DNA of 38,308 nucleotides. Origin: Phoronis australis (Eukaryota > Phoronida > Phoronidae). Every line of letters begins with the position of its first letter. Position 1 is the first letter of the stretch. The notes below the pieces were generated by a model. It saw nothing but the letters and a program-made list of their open reading frames with translations. It searched no databases and was not told the origin of the DNA. The translations under genes were made by a program, and so were the position numbers. Shown here piece after piece: positions 21,334 to 30,597 of this stretch. The DNA is taken from NCBI GenBank assembly GCA_002633005.1, contig NMRA01001113.1, positions 15,332-53,639 on the forward strand, given 5' to 3'.

Positions 21334-22986
21334 AGGAGAATGCCACCCGATTTAATTAGTCTTTTTTGCCGTCACAATCGGTCTATATCCATATCGTCTC
21401 GCATACGGTGGACCTAACCTTGCCAAGAGGTGTCGCGTTAACCTGTGAGGAAGGTGAGAAACGACGCTAGCGACGTCAGTGGTTCATATGCAGAGTGAAT
21501 GCCGCTATGTTGCGGTGCATCGTTCCCGCTTGTCCGAACAAAGCAGCTGCGAGGAAAGCGGGTATATCGTTTTTTACTTCCTCGAGAGTCCGAAATGCTT
21601 AGGAAGTGGCTCATGGTAGTGAAGAATGAAATGTACGCTGTAAATAGCAAGTATGAGGCCGTGAAACATCTCCGTGTCTGTGTCCTGCCTGACGAATGCC
21701 CGCTTACCAAATAACTCCATACGTTCCGTTGTCTGAGCTTGTTCACGGCGCCTCTCTAGTATTTCTTCATCACTGTATTCCTGTTCGAATTGATAGCCTT
21801 TAAAACTTAACGATCCACTTGCGAAGTCGGGACTGATGAGCTCTAGCTCGTCCTAAGTCGGGATTGCGAGTTGCCATGTTAGCGTTTATTACTGAGCGTT
21901 CTGTTTCAAAATGAATTATTCTCACCCTAACCAATACTTTTATAAAACTTAAACAAAGTCTGTCTCTTTAGATGCAATTTGTAATGCCTGTGGAGTGTTC
22001 GTGAGTGCAAATGATTTGAGAAGCCAGCAATGAATAAATCACTGCGTTACCGGCTTTAGTCCTAATTGACGGGACACCGAGGCCGTGTGAGCTCATGCTA
22101 ATTTAGTGTTTACTGGCAGAAACTGTTGTGAAACAACTCGATTTCCATCCCACGGCCAGGTGTTAGGGTAATCTTTATTTACATTGACATTACTCAAATA
22201 ATGATTGTCAATGTACAACTTCTGCCCTGACGGTGCTGTGGCCAAAGCGGAACCTGTATTCGCGGCCCCCGACGAGTAAGTAGATTTGCAGTTTCGTGGC
22301 TATTTCACCAACATAATCACGTGCACATTACTTTGGCTCACTGCTATAGTATTTTCCTGACTGGAAGTTTACTTTCCACTGAACTTTGTCTGGTTTATGT
22401 TCGTGATGTCTGATCAGTTTCCAAGACACTGGCCCGGGATAACGAGTCAATCCGGCCGGCCGCGACGGACCTGATCGGGCTCCGAGCCACTGGCCAGGAT
22501 AACAAGCGTTTTGTGTTTAGAACTCAAAATCACACAAGTCTAAACAACACAGATCTAGGTTCTTCTGTCTGTATCTCACGGAAAATACTTCGAAATTATC
22601 TCCGAACAGACCCCAAACTCCTGCTACGGACCTTATTGGCCTGCCGAACTTTGTAGGCTACGGTGTGTCCAAATACCAATAAATCCGTAAGAGCGAAATA
22701 AAACAACACATTTTTATAAGAACTCGGTGTATTTTTAAGGGTTTTACATCAAAGTTTGATGATTTATTGGTGTTAAACGATTACGTCAAGCGATAAGCTG
22801 ACACCAGTTACCCATGTTGTAAACTGTTGAACAGACTGCGTGTGAAACCGATGACGTCATTGAATAATTTCAACACCTCCGTCTGCCGTCAGGTGTCAGG
22901 TAACGCAACCGTACGTGTCCTTATGGAGTAGAACTACTCGATCTAAACTGATACAAATTAAGTTGTTTTTTGGGTGGCATGCTCCT
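21334..22986. mobile_element. non-autonomous DNA transposon B (TTAA target, 1653 bp)
   Basis: The termini are AGGAGAATGCCACCC at 21334-21348 and its inverse at 22972-22986 (one mismatch). TTAA directly abuts both (21330-21333 and 22987-22990), so the boundaries are exact. The left TTAA also ends element A, so B inserted at the edge of A or both used the same site in turn. Inside are a broken P2X7-C-like first exon on the minus strand and an ATG frame on the plus strand (22211-22275, ending in GTAAGT, reading MYNFCPDGAVAKAEPVFAAP). A rough internal duplication lies around 22410-22505 (CTGATC...CACTGGCC...GGATAAC). No transposase is visible. Confidence 0.8.
21708..21877 (-). pseudogene. broken first exon, P2X7-C-terminal-like protein
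   Basis: On the minus strand ATG at 21877 sits in a fair context (CTAACATGG) and reads MATRNPDL. The natural continuation is in the next frame, from 21852: DELELISPDFASGSLSFKGY, then QFEQEYSDEEILERRREQAQ, up to TTT G before a GTAAGC donor. One extra base at 21853/21852 separates the two frames. The acidic SPDFASG...FKGYQFE pattern resembles the N-terminal part of invertebrate proteins annotated as P2X purinoceptor 7-like, which carry a Cys-rich domain further on; that domain is not found here. The break could be mutation, an assembly error, or an acceptor (ACTTAG). Confidence 0.35.
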
Positions 22987-23085
22987 TTAAATGGCAAGGT
23001 GATTGTGACTTGACTCCCAGATTTTGCATGCACTCTCGCTGGTCGTTAGCTCCAGCTTTTGATATAAATTTCATAACGAAGTTGC
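22987..23085 (+). repeat. dispersed repeat, copy 2, right part
   Basis: After TTAAATGGCAAGGTGATTGT the sequence matches copy 1 from about 2795 on (CCCAGATTTTGCATGCAC, then GTCGTTAGCTC, then GATATAAATTTCA). It is the detached right end of the repeat at 17766-18317, displaced by 4.67 kb of inserted transposons. Confidence 0.7.
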
Positions 23086-25170
23086 AGGTTATAAAAAAAA
23101 ACTTGACGGGAGCATCGACAAACCCGTTGAAGCGATGGAAATAAAACCGGTAGTGGAGAACATTGATATATCAGAATCTTATGGCTACCAAGGATCTTTC
23201 GTTGTTTTTCTTTTCTGTTTTACATTTGTACCGGTTACTTCAAAAAAACAACTCAAGATTAGAAATACCTTTTTTGGTAAACGATTGATTAAAATCTCAA
23301 ATTCCGGCTCAAATCTGCATAATATGTATGTAAAGATCTGCATGGTCAGGTACTGGATATGTTAATAGAGGCGTGTATTAGACTCCATTTGCTGGAAGAC
23401 AATGCAGTGTGTGATTGAGAATGTGTCTCACAGAAGCTGCTGTATTTCATGTGCCAAGACCACTGCGCCCTCTGTGACACGATGCGTTCGCACAAGAATC
23501 GACTCCAGGCGCTACTATGATGGGAATAGTACATACGTACCAAGATTACTTGATTCGGGTCTTTGTTCACAACATATAGCCTACACATGTAAAACGTACA
23601 CTGTTCATTCATCTGTACTTGTGAATTTGAGGTATGGTTATATAAAGACACTTTGCGTATATGTAACTTTGTGGTATTATCTGACCGCAACACTTGCATA
23701 AGGCATAAAATAGACATTCAACAAAAAATGAAATGTGACATTCAGGAGCAAAAAATTGATGACAATAACAAACGATAATAGTACGGCTTTGACGTGCGTG
23801 GTATTTTTGTTTCTTGCGTGTATAGCCAGGGCAAGTTCCCACGTCTAACACAAAACACAACGAAAACTGATTCCCGTACATTAGCTGGTACCGTGCAAGG
23901 GCTGTTCCTTCAGTCGTGTTCTGAGCGGCTTTCAGCGGAACCAAAGAGAGCGCAGCCCCGGAGACGGAGCACAGTAACTGTTGTGTTGACCACATTGTTT
24001 AGTGCGAGCAAAACCTAAGGGTACACTGCCATGAACTGAAGCAAACATCTTTGCCTGTACACTCAGTCGAATTTTCAAAATGCATTACCGAAAATTATCG
24101 ATAAAAATAAACATTATGGCGGCATTCACCTGGAAGGAAACACAACGGTTTTCGATTTTCAACTATCGAAGAACAAATAAGCAAAACTAGAAACATTGGT
24201 TACAGATTGAAGCAAAACGACAGCGCGAATTGATATACCCGTAGGATTTACAAATGCAGCAACTCAGATCTTGAAAAAAATGTGTGTGCATGCATCCTGG
24301 TGAGATGTGTTCAGAATGCTTGCTACTTGAAAACTTTTGAGCCATTATTTTTCAAGTTGGACAATCATGACTGTTTTGGCCAAAAATAGCTCATTTTTGG
24401 TTAAAAAGGTTCAGTTAACGACGTTGTGTTAAAACGGCTTAAAAGAACGTAAAAGGAAAAAAAATATAATGTTGATGTAGATATTGAACCTCTCTATAAG
24501 AAGACAGTCTTTGAATTTTCAAAAGGGTTTCCGTTAACCTTCAATGGATTGGCAAAATTCGGTAAATTTTTGCCCAAATTTGTGTCCTTAGCCATTTTTG
24601 AGGTGCCCTGGCGGCAGTTTCCAGGATGCTGGTGATTTCCAGAGATATTTTTCATCAGCCTGTTGTCTGACTAAGAAACTAAATATGAGCTTTTTGTTTT
24701 CAAGCAACAGCCGATCGAAAAGATATACATACCAACGTGTATCGGTGGCTGACTACGGGCAGTATTCAGCTGTATCTCATAAAACTCATAATAGGGCTTC
24801 GTTAATGTTTGCAAATAAGTTTTTATGGTGATCAAGTCACCGTTTTTAGGTATTTTATTGTATATAAAATGTATCAAATCACATCAAACCCGTACTTTCG
24901 AAATTTCAGGCTGTGACTCGGCAAGTGTCAGAGAAAACCAGTTTCGGTGTAATATCAACCACCACAGAAGTACATGTACTAGGAATTTCCTTCATTAACT
25001 GAACGCTTCCTTAATACAAAGGGAGTGAAAATAGGCGCAATGAAGTTGCCTGAGGACAAAGAGCATCTCTGCGGAGACCAAACTTCATCGATAGAATAGA
25101 CTTAAATATAGCCTTCATATTCTTAATATGAACTAGCTGCATTAAGGTGATTTTGTGAACGTGATACACT
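23086..25170. other. non-coding stretch upstream of the GPCR
   Basis: Overlapping short frames occur on both strands around 23346-24018, none with domain-like sequence or convincing splice borders. Nothing else is recognised. Confidence 0.4.
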
Positions 25171-25176
25171 CAACAA

Positions 25177-25199
25177 TGACGTAACTCCTCGCATAAATA
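25177..25199 (+). promoter_or_regulatory. CRE-like site and TATA-like box before the GPCR
   Basis: TGACGTAA (25177-25184) differs from the full cAMP-response element in its last two bases. CATAAATA (25192-25199) lies 8 bases downstream. The GPCR start codon at 25303 is about 105 bases further on with no splice acceptor needed between. A 7-base inverted repeat, AGGTGCC-GT-GGCACCT, follows at 25203-25218, near where transcription would begin. This is a reading of motifs only; either could be chance. Confidence 0.4.
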
Positions 25200-25302
25200 C
25201 TAAGGTGCCGTGGCACCTAACCATGTTAGCTGATGCAGTTGTTTGCAAGAGTTGTTAATTGTTAGGTGTCCGTCTGCTACCACACGCCAGTACTTTGCCA
25301 GA

Positions 25303-26319
25303 ATGGAATTTGAAAGGGGTCTAAATTTCTCTGTTACAGGAGGACTAAATGACACTGTAGTACCGTGGTACAGAAAAAACGTGTTACCGGAGTTCCTGCT
25401 ATACATGTTCGCGTCTTCAGAAATAACTATGAGTGCGCTGACTTTTGCAGGGAATGGCTTTGTCTGTTTCAAATTTCTCACGCAACGCAAAGTTCGCGAA
25501 AAAGGTGTCAGCATTCTTATATTCGCTCTGGCTCAGAATGAATTCACGAGAGGCTTCGTAATGATTCTGAACGCATTTAGGAAATTCCTCATGCCTCTAC
25601 ATTGGAGGAACTTGCCGACGGAAGTAATATATGGTGTCTACCTTTGTAAGCTGACGATGTGCTTGATCTCCTACACGGCAACAATGACTAATTGCGTGCT
25701 GGTGCTACTCGCGGTGGAGCGCTTCATTGCCATTAGTTTTCCGTTGCGACACTTGACTATGGTGACAAAGCGTGCCATTCTTAGGATGGTCGTTGGTGCC
25801 GCTCTTTACTCACAGACGGGCGTGTTTTATACAGCAGCGTCTCCAGTAGAAGAACGTGACCTCGTCCAAAATATCTGTGTTGTTGAAACTGTTATTAAGT
25901 CGAACAGAATACTGTTTGCGGCGCTGTGTATATACGTGCCAATGACGCTGGTTGTAACTCTACATATCTGTGTATCTGTTCAGGCTTTCATTCAAAGTAA
26001 ACGGATCTTCGCATTAACAAATAATCTCAAAGCCAGACAAAAATCCGAGCTAAAAATTACGAAGGCCATGATTCAAATCATCTTTCTGTACATCGGTTGT
26101 GTCTTGCCGTCAATCACGTTTAAACTGGCAGTTCCAGAGGCCTCAGCTAACGACCCCCTGTGGTTAACTGTGTTGCGGTATCTCGTGGTAGACATTTTAT
26201 TTATGAACTCTGTTCTCAGTCCAGTTTTGTACAGCGTTAAACGTTTCCACAGCATTAGACATATTTGCAGGTGTATTACACGCATTGAACGTGAAAGTGG
26301 TGTTACAACAAATTCTTAG
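25303..26319 (+). CDS. orphan rhodopsin-like (class A) GPCR, single exon
   Basis: An intact frame encodes 338 residues from Met 25303 (AGAATGG, strong start context); an in-frame ATG at 25243 in a weak context would add 20. Seven hydrophobic segments are present. TM1 has the conserved GN. TM2 has LAQNE where LAxxD is usual. TM3 starts with the conserved Cys and ends LLAVERFIAISFPL, so DRY is ERF. TM4 lacks the usual Trp. TM5 has its Pro. TM6 ends LYIGCVLPS rather than CWxP. TM7 reads NSVLSPVLY for NPxxY. A Cys in loop 2 (NICVV) can pair with the TM3 Cys. Two N-glycosylation sites (NFS, NDT) lie in the short N-terminus. Ligand unknown; intronless, lineage-specific receptors of this type are common in marine invertebrates. 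Confidence 0.88.
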   Translation: MEFERGLNFSVTGGLNDTVVPWYRKNVLPEFLLYMFASSEITMSALTFAGNGFVCFKFLTQRKVREKGVSILIFALAQNEFTRGFVMILNAFRKFLMPLHWRNLPTEVIYGVYLCKLTMCLISYTATMTNCVLVLLAVERFIAISFPLRHLTMVTKRAILRMVVGAALYSQTGVFYTAASPVEERDLVQNICVVETVIKSNRILFAALCIYVPMTLVVTLHICVSVQAFIQSKRIFALTNNLKARQKSELKITKAMIQIIFLYIGCVLPSITFKLAVPEASANDPLWLTVLRYLVVDILFMNSVLSPVLYSVKRFHSIRHICRCITRIERESGVTTNS

Positions 26320-26821
26320 GTGGTGACTTCGCTCAATTCCGAGGCGTCGATTTCCGACAACCGTCTAACAGTGAGCTTACATAGAACGACCATAATAGCC
26401 ACTAACCGTCAAAAGTTTGGCGTCAGAAGATACCCCAATTTTCGACTCCGTATTAATCAACCTGTCCGTATGAAACTCGTATCGAAAATACGGATAAACT
26501 GGTACTTTGCGGGATCCAAAACGGCAACTGCACGATACACCTAGTGTTTGCATTGTATTATATCATGTACTATATTTTGACAGCATGCCTTATTTACTTG
26601 TGAGTTGTGTATCTCATGCACGTGCAAATATGGACAATCCCGACGGTGATAGTCTGGTTACATTGACCGAGGTAGTGCAACTTAGGTCTCCCAATGTCGA
26701 TATAGACCAAGAGAGTTACCAAAATGCGAAGAATAAGCAGCGTGTAATAGTAACATCAAAATGGAATGAACCAGAGAGGTTATTAATAAAAATGACTAGT
26801 TTTAAGCCATTAGGAAAATAA

Positions 26822-27309
26822 CTTCAATAATCCTAAGATTTCTACCTAAAAAAGACAAAGGTTTTAGAATATGGATCCCTCGAACTTGCTGTGGATAACT
26901 TAGTGAGGCAGTTATCCAAAAGTATAAATTTTTATATATTATAATTAATTGGACCTTTGCACCGTTTGATACAATAATTAAGAAAAATTCCTTTTGCAGT
27001 GACATTTACGAAAAATGCGATAAACTACTTCAAGTATCTATCAGAAATTTGAAGATACACATGCAAAGGTTTTATGATAGATAAAAATGGGCAAACATCT
27101 ATCACGTAGTTTTGAAATGTATTGTGGATAACTCATCACATTGGTTGGAGTGTAGGACTTTCCATAAAAGTTTTGAAATAAACTCTTTCCTTCAGAAAGT
27201 AAAAGTTTGTGATCCTGATACATGTAATGTATGTTGCCGTAAACAAGAGGCATTGGAAAACATTTTTACGCTTGTCATGTTACTAGAGAAATCGGACTCT
27301 GGAAAATAA
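26822..27309 (+). pseudogene. relic of non-LTR retrotransposon reverse transcriptase
   Basis: The 3' part, 27112-27309, reads SSHWLECRTFHKSFEINSFL, then QKVKVCDPDTCNVCCRKQEA and LENIF. This is the arrangement seen after the reverse transcriptase of L1/Tx1-type LINEs, where a W-x2-R-x-FH...FL segment precedes a CxxC zinc-binding knuckle and an E-x2-x-HLF motif (here ENIF). Upstream, 26825-26880 contains LRFLPKKDKGFRIWIPRT, which recalls the LIPKKDKD region of the same enzymes. Stops and lost sequence between the two show an old internal deletion. It has no function as it stands. Confidence 0.55.
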
Positions 27310-28122
27310 CAATATTCATAACAAGAACAACCAGGAGCTTGAAATGCACCCACGTTTGCACCACAAACTGTGTGCTGCGATGGGTGTTTTTAGTATCATA
27401 AGAATGGCCTAAATCCTCACAAAAGTTACTCATTTCAAAATACAGCAAATAAAATCAAATGAACCATACATATAGGAAAACGGAGTTATAATTAACACAT
27501 ACCACTACTTTGGATACAATTTAGTCAGCAAAACTTTAACAAATCGATGAACATCTGTCGCGGTTTGCTCGAGTTTCTCTTACCGGGTGCCATTTTGAGG
27601 AAGTTACGTGAAATCACGCATGTTGACGAATAAGAAGTCCAAGGTACACAAATCTTACAAATTTCACCCGATATATTCTCATGCTATTTTACAAGCGTCA
27701 CGCGCTAGCGTCACGCGCTTCCCTCAGTCTCGCGCTAGCCTTTGCCTAACTCTCGTGACTCAGTTGACATACTTTGTGGTTATCGCGCGCGCAGTGAAAA
27801 AGTTAACAGCAACCAAAAAGTGGATTTGGAATTCTTCGCCAAAGTCAACTTAATTCTCACAACTAAGCTTCATCGAAGATATGTATAGAAATAGAAATAG
27901 AAAGGACCAATGATGAAAGTAAGGGCTTTTTTAAATGCCTGATAGTTTTAAGTGTAGGCCTAGGCCTAGAATGTGTCTTTGACGAGGTGGAAACTCAAAA
28001 TCGGTTGGCTAACCCAAATCCGGTCACGGTCTGTTAAAATACACGCAACGAAATGAGTACAGAAAGCGAATGGAAGTATTGTAGCCCCTATATGGCCAAC
28101 CGAGGGGCTATGTGCTACCTAC
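27310..28122. other. non-coding stretch with a GC-rich short repeat
   Basis: AAGCGTCACGCGCTAGCGTC followed by ACGCGCT (about 27696-27722) is a 13-base direct repeat that is also partly palindromic. On the minus strand AAAATGGCACCCG before GTAAGA (about 27597-27580) could be a start exon, but nothing links to it. I see no further exon of the THAP gene here. Confidence 0.35.
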
Positions 28123-28356
28123 ATGTAGATGGCCCCGCGTTGGTTTGAATGTGCTAAATCTCCCCTTACTCCCAGCTCTCCCAATGTTCTTTATCCATTT
28201 TTCTCGAAGTTCTTGGTTTGCAGGGAACACATAAAAACTCAGATTTTTATCTCTCTTGTGTATCCGCCGTAAGTTTTCTTCGCGCTCATACCGTGTATTA
28301 TGCTTGTTACTATGGCCGCTTTCGGAGTCTTGACCACAACACCCACAATGCACCAT
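28123..28356 (-). CDS. THAP-domain protein, first exon (partial)
   Basis: From ATG 28356 (GCAATGG, strong context) the frame encodes MVHCGCCGQDSESG near the start and, at residues 38-78, NLSFYVFPANQELREKWIKN, then IGRAGSKGRFSTFKPTRGHLH. These are THAP hallmarks: Cys-x2-Cys at the N-terminus, F-x-FP, the conserved Trp in KWIKNIGR, and the Pro of FKPT. The final Cys-x2-His must lie in the next exon. The exon is taken to end before GTAGGT at 28122; four bases further GTAGCA is an alternative. THAP domains are zinc-dependent DNA-binding modules of P-element transposases and host regulators. The spacer of about 33 residues between the Cys pair and FYVFP is longer than usual. I did not find the second exon. 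Confidence 0.65.
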
Positions 28357-29350
28357 TGCAAACTAATTTCAATATGGCGTCGCTGCAAATCCGCTATTCT
28401 TGGTTGTGAAAAGTTCTTTTTATCCAAAATTGGCGTTATTTGTCCAGTGTACTCCGACGCTATTACTCGTGCGGTTTTCCGATAGGTGGTTATTTAATTT
28501 GTATGAAAGAAAAAGCATTCATTATACCATATTGTTCTGCATCGTATTGTATCGCATTGTGTTGCGCTACCTCTTGTTAGATATTATCGTCGTTATTATT
28601 ACATTGTCTATTAACTGGCTCGACGCTTAGCCATGACGTCAACTCGTTATGTGCGACCTGGCAATTTTCCCCATTGCATTGCAAAAATATTCAATGCATA
28701 ACATTTTCTAAAACATCGTGATTTAAATATTTAGTTGGAATAGACTTTTACATTGATTTTATGCGCTCTTATAGTAAAACGGAGCTGCGAAATATTAAAG
28801 CTATTTTTGAAAGTTAGAAGAGATCGGAGAGTGTGTGACTATCGTGTACATTGTAAACCGTACAACAGTTTGTATTGTCTGTTCGCTTGTAAAAGATCTC
28901 TGTGATCTATTTAAATAACAGTCTTGTTGTTGCAAAGTTGTTCGTGATCTATTTACATTGGAATATATTAATTTTGTTGTTACCTCTACGCCTACATTTA
29001 TCTATGTCCACACACTACGTGATGCTTAACGTGAGGATGTAAGCTTCACTCATTTCCTTGCCGTCGCTTTGCGCAGAAATAAAGAACCCGTGCATAGTTC
29101 TGATGCAAGAGTTTAATTCTATTCTACTTGAAATGCAGCAAACTGCTAGGGATAAGGGTATAAGCGAAGGGACTATAGTGGCGGTTAAAGCAAAATAACA
29201 TCAACTATCAATTAGTTCTTCGTATCTTACCATAAAGTATTTAAGAGGAATTTGAGAGCAATCTCTAGTTTGTCCCGTTTTTGAAGTTCAGTCACGCAAA
29301 GTTAAATTGCGGAAACTTAGGTTTTGTTTCCTACTAAGTCTTTTGGATTT
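28357..29350. other. non-coding stretch upstream of the THAP exon
   Basis: This is the likely promoter side of the THAP gene on the minus strand. A CAGCGACGCCATATTGAAAT segment just upstream of its ATG contains a CCATATTG word. Further right are AT-rich sequence and short frames with no domain. Confidence 0.35.
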
Positions 29351-29611
29351 TGACAATCCTATTCGTGACTCTGATACGTATTTCAAATCCTGCTGTCTTT
29401 TGTGTTTGTTGTATACTATATTCATGGAATCTAAAGTTTAGTTTTTATCTGTTGTTTAGATCTTTTCTTTCTTGTGCCTACATTTTTAGCTGCTTGGGAT
29501 ACATGATGTTCTTAATTAGCATATTTCATTGTTGTAAATCGGATCTGGACAACTGTGAGTTTTACAAGTAATGTGGAATAAAATGTATTCTATTCTATTC
29601 TATAATCGGCT
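29351..29611 (+). repeat. retroelement-like 3' tail with (ATTCT)n
   Basis: GTGGAATAAAATGTATTCTA is followed by further ATTCT units to about 29603. An AATAAA-type sequence directly before a short (ATTCT)n array is a common 3' end for LINEs of marine invertebrates. The T-rich sequence before it has no clear coding remains, so only the tail is proposed. Confidence 0.4.
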
Positions 29612-30597
29612 TTACTGCCGAAAACCCCATTTTGGGATTATCAGTTGTTGGATAGGGCTGAGGTCTTGAAGATGTTGGCTTTGATTAGGGTTATAAGACA
29701 ACAACGTCCGTTGAGTGTTTGTGATTTTATTACAAATCGTCAGTTCACGCAGTTGTTTGCCAGTCGCTGAAATCAAGGTTGGTGACCTGTTACACACACT
29801 TGTAGTGCTATCTCTATGGAATTCCAAGCTTGCCATCCTTTAACGCGTACGGGGTTTACGCGTTAGCGCGTGCAGACTTGATTCATGAATGCGCTAATCC
29901 ATTTCCTAACGGGTTACTTTGTTGCGAACATAAATGCTCGTATCACGGAGTCACGCGACTAAGGCAGACAGATCACGGAGTCCAAGAACAAGTTGATCCT
30001 CGATTTATACACATCCGTACCAAATACGGCCACTTATCCCTTTCATTCATGTGCGAATAATATTCAGAAAATGACAGAACCAGTGGAATCCGTTACCGTT
30101 GTTTTCTTGCAGACGCACTGTAGCGAGAAAGCTCACTTTTTATAAATAATGCAATGCGAAATGACCTCAGAGAAGAACCCTGCAAATGAGTGGGATGACT
30201 GTTGTGGCGATCAGACAGTTTCAGAGAATTCTTTCCACCTGGCATTTCCTTTTTCAACCAATCATAAAAAACTGATGCCCTGATAGACATCGAACTAATA
30301 TGTAACCAGAAAGCATAGTCATTGCAATCGTGTACGTAAGTATACCACTTTAATCGACCTGGATGATTTTGGGCCGCTGCTGGTGTATATAAATAATAAG
30401 ACATAAAGCATATCACAACCTCAGTCTGAAAAAATCGAAAGTTTAGAGCCGGAACATTGCAAATTACCACAACTCCAACGAAGGCTAGACGAGCGACACC
30501 CTGCGCACACATGCAAGGGGACTGAATGTGATGTTTAATGCATGCAGGCTAACATGTAAACCCCGTACGCTTTTAACATCTTAGTCAGGTTCACTAC
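29612..30597. other. non-coding stretch, one uncertain minus-strand frame
   Basis: A 139-codon minus-strand frame (30512-30093) begins with a hydrophobic stretch, MCAQGVARLAFVGVVVICNV, that could pass for a signal peptide. It contains a TTTCGATTTTTTCAG acceptor at about 30440-30426. The rest resembles no family, and the frame has many Ser/His/Arg codons expected by chance. I leave it uncalled. Confidence 0.3.

Noticed and set aside
23346-24018. Cluster of ORFs of 74-128 codons on both strands
   Set aside because: They are mutually overlapping shadows in a region of fewer stops. None has protein-family features or splice support.
30093-30512. 139-codon minus-strand ORF with signal-peptide-like start
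   Set aside because: Only the first 20 residues look meaningful. The remainder has no family resemblance and no cysteine pattern.
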